DNA of 64,000 nucleotides. Source: CAYWBU01 sp942491525 (GTDB lineage: Bacteria; Desulfobacterota; Desulfomonilia; UBA1062). Positions 15,155 through 21,484 of this stretch are shown piece after piece. The translations under genes and the position numbers were made by a program. Below the pieces are notes generated by a model. That model was not told the origin of the DNA and did no database searches. It saw only the letters and a program-made list of their open reading frames with translations. Positions within the stretch are counted from its first letter, which is position 1. Each line of letters begins with the position of its first letter. The stretch lies in the NCBI GenBank assembly GCA_942491525.1, contig CALOBW010000056.1:186001-250000 (forward strand), written 5' to 3'.

Positions 15155-15207
15155 ATAATGGTTTCGGAGATGCTCCGGGTAATTTACAGAACTTTGGGGA
15201 CTTGACC

Positions 15208-15417
15208 GGCGTATCCAGCCAGGCCCATCTCTTTGCTATTATTTTGCTGCTCCCCGCGCCATTTGCCGCCTTCAACTCCTGGCGAAAGCGCAAGCTTCTT
15301 GATGTCCAGGACAGCATCCAGTCAATCCGTGAGTTAAGTTGGAAAGAGTTTGAAGAGCTGGTCGGTGAAGCCTATCGCCGTAAGGGCTTCAAGGTCATTG
15401 AGAATCAGGCGCCAACG
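15208..15417 (+). pseudogene. Mrr-type restriction endonuclease fragment
   Basis: The frame encodes one hydrophobic segment (HLFAIILLLPAPFAAF) and then IRELSWKEFEELVGEAYRRKG, the start of an Mrr-like nuclease domain as in membrane-linked DUF2034 proteins. Similarity stops at FKVIENQ, before the catalytic D-QxK residues, and the frame runs into the hipA 3' end on the other strand. The 5' end abuts the IS256 remnant. Confidence 0.65.
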
Positions 15418-15460
15418 CCGGTAGTCAGTTTTACGGCTGCTCAGCATTCCCGAAGTGTCG

Positions 15461-16693
15461 TTACACGCAGGATGTTTGATTGTTTATCCTGAGGACCATC
15501 TTGTCAATGATATCGCAGATTTTAGAGATGATATCAGACTGTGGAAATTGATCTGCTAAATCGTTGGCCGCATTAGATATCGCATCTGGCATCTGAAGTA
15601 GCGCTTTAAAGATTTGATTGGGCTTGACCTGAATAGATTCGGCGAATCGTTCCCAGTGTCTTTTCTGTACCCAGTTGCTTCTTATCTCTCCGCCGATCTT
15701 CATGGACATTTTGGCTGTCAGGTCAGGATAGACCTGCGTGCAGAGCAGATCATAAAATGGGGCCAGACGAGGTGTACCATTGTTGTAGATGAGAGAAATG
15801 TTCTTGGCGTGGGCATCTGTGTTGCCGATGATGTAGTTAAAGATAACCCATTCGATGAGCTGTTTTTTGTCCAGCAAAGGGTGGCTACTGTGGTCGCTGA
15901 TCAGATCAAAGCAGAGATTCAATCCGGGGCCACCTTCGTTTTCATATTTGCGTTCAGGAAGACATCCAAGTGCCTGGCAGAAGTCCTCCTGGTGAAGTCT
16001 TGATATATGGGTGTCTCCCTGTCTGTCATAGCGTTTAATGACAAATGCAGACTCGCGTTCTCCTTGCCATATGAATGTCTCTGGTACATTCAGGCCTACC
16101 ATAGCGGCCAGCTGCATGCAGAATGCTTCATTGATGACAGTGTCATCGAAAAATCTGCTTTGCGGTTTGATGATGTGGCTGCTGGGTGCAGATCCTGAAG
16201 GCAGATAGAACTGATTGTCTTTTATGTATACCGGTAGTTTCTCCTGGGCGCCGGCCAGAGAGAGGCGTCTCTCTTTTGTACTGGCAAGCATTGGGGTTGT
16301 CTTCGTGTTGGCGATTATCTCGTCAAGCTCGTCATTTGAGATGGGAGTATAGTCTCCATCGGAATCAGGCTTGTACCCTTCCGGAAGAATGGAAAAGGCG
16401 CCTGCGCATTCGCCGCCGATGGCTTCGAGCATGGCCATGTCATTGTGTGTTGAGATGTGAATTGCCCGTGCAATCAGATCCCTCAGGTCTCCCTCGGGGA
16501 GTAGGTTGGCAAAGAATGGTCTGGGCTTATCGTCTTCAAATGGCTCAATTTGCAGGGGTAGATATAGAGATATGGCATAACTGTCAGCGTCTGCGAGATA
16601 GTCAGGATCATATTGAAATGCAAAACGCTGACGTGAGTCTAGCCAGAGTTGGCCGATCAGTTTGGTTTCACGATATAGATTTAATTTTTTCAC
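15461..16693 (-). CDS. hipA: HipA-type serine/threonine kinase toxin
   Basis: The 410-residue protein shows the HipA N-terminal couple domain (LNLYRETKLIGQLWLD), the activation-loop serine segment RRLSLAGAQEKLPV, the catalytic loop NYIIGNTDAHAKNIS and the metal-binding APFYDLL. In the family HipA phosphorylates glutamyl-tRNA synthetase and causes growth arrest; the target here is unknown. The start is GTG at 16693, three bases after the hipB stop. All key residues appear present, so it is probably functional. It lies at the right end of the tRNA-Leu island. Confidence 0.9.
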   Translation of the reverse strand: MKKLNLYRETKLIGQLWLDSRQRFAFQYDPDYLADADSYAISLYLPLQIEPFEDDKPRPFFANLLPEGDLRDLIARAIHISTHNDMAMLEAIGGECAGAFSILPEGYKPDSDGDYTPISNDELDEIIANTKTTPMLASTKERRLSLAGAQEKLPVYIKDNQFYLPSGSAPSSHIIKPQSRFFDDTVINEAFCMQLAAMVGLNVPETFIWQGERESAFVIKRYDRQGDTHISRLHQEDFCQALGCLPERKYENEGGPGLNLCFDLISDHSSHPLLDKKQLIEWVIFNYIIGNTDAHAKNISLIYNNGTPRLAPFYDLLCTQVYPDLTAKMSMKIGGEIRSNWVQKRHWERFAESIQVKPNQIFKALLQMPDAISNAANDLADQFPQSDIISKICDIIDKMVLRINNQTSCV

Positions 16694-16696
16694 TAT

Positions 16697-16906
16697 TTAG
16701 CGATCCTTTATGTCCAGTTCCAGGCCGAAGGCTTGCACCACCTGAATGACCTTTTGAAGATGCAGGGTCGGTTTGCCATTTTCCAGGTCTGACAGAAAGC
16801 GCACTCCCACATTGCACAGGCCTGCGGCGTCAGCCTGGGTAATGCCCATGGCTTTACGTTTGTTGCGGATCAGTTTGCCTAAATCTACGGAATTTTTTAT
16901 CTGCAT
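16697..16906 (-). CDS. hipB: HipB-type antitoxin (XRE HTH)
   Basis: The 69-residue protein has a Cro/C1-type HTH: LGKLIRNKRKAMGITQADAAGLCNV with recognition helix VGVRFLSDLENGK. HipB proteins dimerise, bind HipA and repress their own operon. Three copies of TATTCCCGATCGGGAATA-like operators lie directly upstream at 16918-17034, in line with autorepression. The gene precedes hipA by 3 bp. Confidence 0.9.
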   Translation of the reverse strand: MQIKNSVDLGKLIRNKRKAMGITQADAAGLCNVGVRFLSDLENGKPTLHLQKVIQVVQAFGLELDIKDR

Positions 16907-16917
16907 ATCATCCTCAA

Positions 16918-16935
16918 TATTCCCGATCGGTAAAA
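16918..16935. promoter_or_regulatory. hipBA operator O1 (degenerate right arm)
   Basis: TATTCC-CGATCG-GTAAAA keeps the left arm and core of the operator and lies 12 bp upstream of the hipB start codon. Confidence 0.65.
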
Positions 16936-16966
16936 TATATGAGAAATGTTATAAAAAATCAATAAA

Positions 16967-16984
16967 TATTCCCGATCGGGATTA
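16967..16984. promoter_or_regulatory. hipBA operator O2
   Basis: TATTCC-CGATCG-GGATTA is nearly palindromic and lies 49 bp from O1, centre to centre. Confidence 0.75.
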
Positions 16985-17016
16985 TTAAGGGTATTATTGA
17001 ATGGATTGGTTATAAA

Positions 17017-17034
17017 TATTCCCGATCGGGAATA
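17017..17034. promoter_or_regulatory. hipBA operator O3 (perfect palindrome)
   Basis: TATTCC-CGATCG-GGAATA is a perfect 18-bp palindrome (22 bp with flanks), 50 bp from O2. The arms resemble the TATCC-N8-GGATA operators known for E. coli HipB. Confidence 0.8.
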
Positions 17035-17117
17035 TTCTGTATTCTAGAATATGGAATAACCATAGAGTTAAAACATACAGACAATGTGGTTTTATTTAAA
17101 GAAATGCGTCAAACTTT

Positions 17118-17176
17118 AAAATCCGCCGCAGGCGACTGCGTGGGGGTTCAAGTCCCTTCTCCGGCATCATCTTTTA
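17118..17176 (+). repeat. attR: 59-bp copy of tRNA-Leu 3' end
   Basis: Identical to 8519-8577 but with no 5' half of the tRNA, so it is not a functional tRNA gene. Its last three bases form the stop codon of the gene at 17174-17584. Confidence 0.85.
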
Positions 17177-17584
17177 AATCTGCCAGGCTCCGGCTTTCTG
17201 CAGCAGCTTGGTTTCAACCCAGGTGTTGGCCTCATCGTGGTTTCGGAAGACCATGTGCTCCCAGTGAATATCTTCAAGGTAGCCCTGCCACATTCTGCCG
17301 AGGCCGTACTGCAGGTCGCTCGGGCAGATGACGGCCACGATCACTCCGGAGACCAGCTTGGATGCGTCGCTGTAGCAGGATGCCAGAATCTGGATGTTGA
17401 GGCCGTTGATCTCCATTTCGGTCACGTCGGAGTAGTCGACCATGATGACCTCAAAAGATTTTATCTGCTGGGGATCGGCAAAACGCTTGCGGGCGGATTC
17501 GTAGAGCTCGTCTGTGGTCAGTTTGCCGTAGTAGCGCACAAACACCCTGGAGCCGTCGTTCTCAAGCGAGATATCGCATGGCAT
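17174..17584 (-). CDS. SpoIIAA/STAS-like domain protein
   Basis: The 136-residue soluble protein starts MPCDISLENDGSRVFVRYYGKLT and contains VIMVDYSDVTEMEINGLNIQILA, alternating strands and helices like SpoIIAA/STAS folds. There is no signal peptide or membrane helix. GGAGG lies 5 nt upstream of the ATG. It is native flanking DNA just outside the island: in the ancestor it faced tRNA-Leu directly. Function is unknown. Confidence 0.55.
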   Translation of the reverse strand: MPCDISLENDGSRVFVRYYGKLTTDELYESARKRFADPQQIKSFEVIMVDYSDVTEMEINGLNIQILASCYSDASKLVSGVIVAVICPSDLQYGLGRMWQGYLEDIHWEHMVFRNHDEANTWVETKLLQKAGAWQI

Positions 17585-17725
17585 GGGTTAACCTCCTGCA
17601 AATCAACAATTAATATTTAGATAGTAACTGCTGTGGGGGGTATTGCAATGAAGGTGGGGTTATTGATGTCTGGAAATGTAGGGAATGGATTGATGGGGAA
17701 ACGCCTACCCGTAAGGGCTGAGCCC

Positions 17726-17803
17726 TTAGCGGGTAGCGAGTCTGGTGGTGGCAACAAACTGAACTGCGTCGATGTAAGCTTTTACAATTTTCTTGATTTT
17801 CAT
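17726..17803 (-). CDS. Possible 25-residue small protein ending inside a hairpin
   Basis: An ATG with AAAGGAG seven bases upstream opens 25 codons (MKIKKIVKAYIDAVQFVATT...), a basic, amphipathic helix-like peptide. Its TAA lies within a long hairpin (CTACCCG-TAAGGGC paired with GCCCTTA-CGGGTAG, 17705-17737). No homology can be claimed. It may be a small regulatory peptide or the remnant of a longer gene. Confidence 0.35.
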   Translation of the reverse strand: MKIKKIVKAYIDAVQFVATTRLATR

Positions 17804-18090
17804 CTTTGCTCCTTTCGATAATTTTTATTTATCTTATTGATTTTCAGAACCTTATGGTTCGTCAATCTTGCCTATAAACAATACAATTAACGTGCCAGCG
17901 TCGACTCTGCGGAGAAGGTTGGCTTCTGTCCTCAGTCCATAAAAAGGATAGAAAATCTTAAATTTTAAATTGAGCGGAAAAGATTGACCACTGTGGCGTA
18001 TTTTTGCCACTTTTGTGTGTAAAAATATACACTTAGCTATAGATTGGGCTATATGGCTTGCTGTTAAGATTCTTTATGAATTGTTATCTG
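17804..18090. other. AT-rich intergenic region
   Basis: The stretch between the possible small gene and the chemoreceptor 3' end contains a hairpin GTGGC-GTATTTTT-GCCAC at 17993-18010. No gene is seen. Confidence 0.5.
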
Positions 18091-19653
18091 TCAGAACTCC
18101 TCAAAATCGTCACTGCTCTGGTCCGCGGTTGCAATGGGCGCGGCCACGATAGCCGGGGCAGCTTGCCTGGGGGCACGCCGGTCAAGTTTGTCGGAGATCT
18201 TGAAACGGTTGACGTTGCCTGAGAGGTCGGTGGCTTCGCCGCGCAGGTTATCGGCTGTAGCAGAGAGCTCCTCGACGGTGGAGGCGTTGCGCTGAATGGA
18301 GGAGTCGATCTGAACAACGGACCTGTTGAGCTCATCGATGCCGCTGGCCTGCTGATTGGATGATTCGGAGATCTCCTCAATGGTCTGGGCGATGGCCTCA
18401 ATGTTCTGGATGATCTCCTTGAGGGATTCACCCGATTTGCGGGCGATGGCGTCGCCGGCGTTGATCTTGTTGACGGTGTCCTCGATCAGCGATTTGATCT
18501 GACTGGAGGCTTCGGCCGAACGCTGGGCAAGGCTGCGCACCTCCTCGGCCACCACTGCAAAGCCCTTGCCGTGTTCGCCGGCCCGGGCCGCCTCCACGGC
18601 CGCATTGAGAGCCAGCAGGTTGGTCTGGAAGGCCACTTCATTGACCGTGACCACGATGTCGCCGATCTTCTTGGAGGCCTCTGAGATCTGATCCATGGCT
18701 TCGGCCAGGCGTTTGGCGTCTTCGCCGCTGCTGTTGGCCAGGTTTACCATGTCGTTGGTCTTGTCGCGGCCGTCAGATGTGTTTGATGCGTTCTGCTTGA
18801 TGGCGGCGGTCATCTCTTCAACCGTGGCTGAGACTTCCTCAATGGCCGCGGCCTGTTCCTGAATCGACTGGGAGAGGCCTTCGGTGCCGGTGGAAACTTC
18901 GCCGGTGGCGCTCTTGACCTGATTGGCGGTCTGCTTGACCTGGGCCACAATCAGCTCAAGGTTGGTGATAAAGTTGTTGAACCAGTGGGCCAGCTCGCCC
19001 AGCTCATCCTTGCGGGCCTCGCTTATGCGCCGGGTCAGGTCGCCTTCGCCGCTGGCGATCTCCTGCAGATTGTCGCTGACATATTTGATTGGCTTGAGCA
19101 GCATTTTGTTGAGGCTGATGATGATGGCGCTCAGCAGGATTATGATGACCGCTATGGTTGTCATCGTCATGCTGCCGATCAGTTTGCTGATCTTCTGATC
19201 CATGAATTTGGTGGTGTAGTAGACTGTGGCGCTGCCCAGTTGTTCCTGGTCAAGCGTGATCTCTCGGCTATAGGTGATGTAGTCGCCTTTGACGGCGCCG
19301 GTGGCGGGCACCACCTCCCAGTCGGCATTGCGCATCTTGCCCATGTTGATCTCGGTGCTGCCGGGCTTAAAGACAATGATGGCATAGAGTTCGCGGTCGG
19401 TCATTTCGGAGAGCAGGGACTCCTCCAGCAGTTCGTTATCCAGATCGTAGAGCGGGATGGCAAGCTGCTTGGCGGCCCGTCCGGCCGTGGTCTCGGCCTT
19501 GGATTCGATATCTGTGACGAGCGATTTGCTGGTGCTGCTGATGCTGTAGATGATGGATGCGGACATGACAACGACGATGATTGCAACCAGAATGGCACTC
19601 ATCTTGGTGTTGACGCTGGTTTTCCAGTTAACTTTTTCGCGGCCTTGGTTCAT
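18091..19653 (-). CDS. Methyl-accepting chemotaxis protein
   Basis: The 520-residue receptor has TM1 at about 19-40 (ILVAIIVVVMSASIIYSI), a periplasmic domain of about 110 residues, TM2 at about 160-182 (TIAVIIILLSAIII), a HAMP domain (KPIKYVSDNLQEIASGEGDLTRR) and a signalling domain. The hairpin tip reads VAFQTNLLALNAAVEAARAG, the CheA/CheW-binding region. AGGAGG lies 8 nt upstream of the ATG. The C-terminus after a Pro/Ala-rich linker is DDFEEF, similar in position and aromatic spacing to CheR-docking pentapeptides. The ligand is unknown. Confidence 0.93.
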   Translation of the reverse strand: MNQGREKVNWKTSVNTKMSAILVAIIVVVMSASIIYSISSTSKSLVTDIESKAETTAGRAAKQLAIPLYDLDNELLEESLLSEMTDRELYAIIVFKPGSTEINMGKMRNADWEVVPATGAVKGDYITYSREITLDQEQLGSATVYYTTKFMDQKISKLIGSMTMTTIAVIIILLSAIIISLNKMLLKPIKYVSDNLQEIASGEGDLTRRISEARKDELGELAHWFNNFITNLELIVAQVKQTANQVKSATGEVSTGTEGLSQSIQEQAAAIEEVSATVEEMTAAIKQNASNTSDGRDKTNDMVNLANSSGEDAKRLAEAMDQISEASKKIGDIVVTVNEVAFQTNLLALNAAVEAARAGEHGKGFAVVAEEVRSLAQRSAEASSQIKSLIEDTVNKINAGDAIARKSGESLKEIIQNIEAIAQTIEEISESSNQQASGIDELNRSVVQIDSSIQRNASTVEELSATADNLRGEATDLSGNVNRFKISDKLDRRAPRQAAPAIVAAPIATADQSSDDFEEF

Positions 19654-19721
19654 TTTCTGCCCTCCTGAAAGTTATAATAATGTCTATCAGGTGGCTGGCA
19701 AGGCCGCGAAAATCGTTCGGG

Positions 19722-20777
19722 TCAGGGGTTGACGCTGGTGTCGGCTGAAATCTTGCGCAGGCTGCTTGAGCCATTGCTGAAGCTGCCGCCGTTGAAGGTC
19801 AGGCCGATGGGACTGCCGGCGTCAATCAGCAGCAGGTTACCGCTGATTGATCTGAGCTCAACCGAATCGACGATCCGGCGCTCAGCGTCGATGGCGGTTA
19901 GATTTAGCTGGCCGTCTGCGCTGCGGAGCACGACACTGTAGTAGTTGGCGCTGTGAAAAAGTTCCCAGGTTCCATCCAGATTGCCGTCGCGAACGAGCAT
20001 GGCGGCCGACGGCTGATCGGCCACGGGGCTGATTGTATCCGGGCTGCTCAGGAAATAGTCGGTGACGCTGTCGCAGGTTCCGTCGACGCTGCCGCCCGAT
20101 AGCAGGGCGTCATCAAGTTCTTCGCTTAACAGATGCCCGTAGTTGTCAAACATTTTAGTTGTGACGGAGAGCGGTTCACTCTGGCCTCTGCGCTGGTGGG
20201 TTATGGTCTGGCGGCCGTGCTTGTAGCTGTAGCTGGAGTTGTAGCCTGAGGAGCTGATTGCGGTAAGCCGGCCCTGGTCGTCATAGCTGTAGTTTGCCGG
20301 TATGGCGATGCTGGTTGCGGCGTCCACATAGTAGTCACGGGTCTCCAGCTGGCCGGCTTGATTGTAGCGGTAGCGGTATGCCGAGGGTTGCAGCCACTGC
20401 TGTCTGGTGTAAATTTTTTCCTGACTCAGGCGGCCCTCTTGGTCATAGTCGTAGGTTGTCTGTTTGACAATCAGGCCCTGGCTGTAGAGCTCCTTTACGG
20501 CCAGACGGCCGTCAGCATCATAGAAGAAGAGGGTTTGGTCGGTCTCGTTGTCGGCATAGCGGGTTTGCTGGCTTGTGAGTTGAAGGCGGCTGTTGTAGCT
20601 GTAGCTGGTGCTGCTGATCAGCTGGTTGTCGTTGTAGGTTTCGGCCTTGGTGGTCAGGTCGGCCGGACTGCTGCAGTTGCCGCTGACCATGATGGGCAGC
20701 ATGAAGTTGTCCGAATCACTGCTGTTGCAGCCGCTCAGGAGCAGGCTGCTGATAATGATGAGGGCATATTTTTTCAT
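19722..20777 (-). CDS. YD-repeat lipoprotein
   Basis: The 351-residue protein starts MKKYALIIISSLLLSGCNSSDS with a lipobox (LLSGC), so it is probably a lipoprotein. The middle has several RHS/YD-type repeats: SYSYNSRLQLTS, FFYDADGRLAVK, TYDYDQEGRLSQEK, RYRYNQAGQLETRDYY and YSYDDQGRLTAISS. The C-terminal 120 residues are a beta-rich unknown domain. GGAGAG lies 8 nt before the chosen ATG, while an upstream in-frame ATG lacks such a site. YD repeats usually form large toxin cages, so this short version is more likely a surface-binding or structural protein. Confidence 0.7.
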   Translation of the reverse strand: MKKYALIIISSLLLSGCNSSDSDNFMLPIMVSGNCSSPADLTTKAETYNDNQLISSTSYSYNSRLQLTSQQTRYADNETDQTLFFYDADGRLAVKELYSQGLIVKQTTYDYDQEGRLSQEKIYTRQQWLQPSAYRYRYNQAGQLETRDYYVDAATSIAIPANYSYDDQGRLTAISSSGYNSSYSYKHGRQTITHQRRGQSEPLSVTTKMFDNYGHLLSEELDDALLSGGSVDGTCDSVTDYFLSSPDTISPVADQPSAAMLVRDGNLDGTWELFHSANYYSVVLRSADGQLNLTAIDAERRIVDSVELRSISGNLLLIDAGSPIGLTFNGGSFSNGSSSLRKISADTSVNP

Positions 20778-21008
20778 AGATGAGTCTCTCCGATGCTTAA
20801 ATGGGGATGTATCTAAATTACAGCAAAACGCATGCCACTTGTTGGAACCAAGAATCGGATAGTTATACAGAGAGGGTGTCACTGTTAATGTTGTCTGTGA
20901 AAAATTATACAGCTATCATGGTAATATTTTACCGTGACAGCAGCTCCGGTTGCCCCGGGGGTTGCGGCGCTTAATATTAGACTATTCTTGACAGTTAAAG
21001 GGGGATCT

Positions 21009-21428
21009 ATGTTTAAACGGGCGATATCTTTATTGGTGGGAGTGCTGCTGTTGAGCAGCTGTCTGCAGGCCGGCACGGTGTTGGATAAAACGCTTGATGA
21101 TGCCCGGGGCGGTGATGCTGAGGCCCAGTATCATCTGGGTTTTCTCTATGACAACGGGCGAGAGTTTTCCAAGGCGCTTGAGTGGTATACTCAGGCGGCC
21201 CAGCAGGGACATGCGATTGCCCAGTTCAGGCTGGGGCGGCTCTATATCATGGGAGAGGCTGTGGCCCGGGACTATGCCCAGGCCTATGTGTGGCTGAAGC
21301 TGGCCGAGGAGCAGGGTTATGCTCAGGCTGCCGAACTCTCCGGCAACATGAAATCAGCCCTGAGTTCTGATCAGCTGATTTGGGCCGAAAAGGAGGCCGC
21401 TAAGGTGCGCAAGCTCTATGCTCCCTAG
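21009..21428 (+). CDS. Sel1-repeat exported protein
   Basis: The 139-residue protein has a lipoprotein-like signal (LLVGVLLLSSCLQA). Three Sel1-like helical repeats follow: GDAEAQYHLGFLYDNGR, GHAIAQFRLGRLYIMGEAV and the partial YAQAYVWLKLAEEQGYAQA. Sel1 repeats mediate protein-protein contacts at the envelope. AGGGGGA lies 2-3 nt before the chosen ATG. A strong terminator follows at 21454-21484. Confidence 0.8.
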   Translation: MFKRAISLLVGVLLLSSCLQAGTVLDKTLDDARGGDAEAQYHLGFLYDNGREFSKALEWYTQAAQQGHAIAQFRLGRLYIMGEAVARDYAQAYVWLKLAEEQGYAQAAELSGNMKSALSSDQLIWAEKEAAKVRKLYAP

Positions 21429-21453
21429 TGGTTAATTGGATGATGCAGAGAGG

Positions 21454-21484
21454 AGCGGGCCGCATGCGCGGCCCGCTTTTTTTA
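21454..21484. terminator. Rho-independent terminator between convergent genes
   Basis: AGCGGGCCGC and GCGGCCCGCT form a 10-bp stem with a 4-nt loop, followed by a run of seven T. It ends the Sel1 gene; the facing pilY1 stop overlaps the T-run. Confidence 0.9.

Larger units (their letters stand above)
8519..17176. mobile_element. tRNA-Leu-integrated genomic island, about 8.6 kb
   Basis: The segment between the two 59-bp tRNA repeats differs from its surroundings. It is AT-richer and full of fragments: RAYT, RHS, XRE, IS256 and Mrr remnants plus an IS3-family element. Intact cargo comprises a PAPS-reductase-like gene with a membrane partner, a PEP-CTERM-like gene and hipBA at the right end. 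The right repeat merges with the stop codon of the native gene at 17174-17584, so removal of one repeat unit would restore tRNA-Leu directly followed by that gene. No integrase or excisionase gene is visible, so the element is probably immobile or relies on an enzyme encoded elsewhere. Confidence 0.8.

Noticed and set aside
17118..17176. Second tRNA-Leu gene
   Set aside because: Only the 3' 50 nt of the tRNA are present; there is no acceptor 5' strand, D-arm or anticodon, so it is an attachment-site copy.
17993..18010. TGGC...GC sequence resembling a sigma-54 promoter
   Set aside because: The GG-to-GC spacing is one base too short on both strands, and the sequence is better explained as a GTGGC/GCCAC hairpin.
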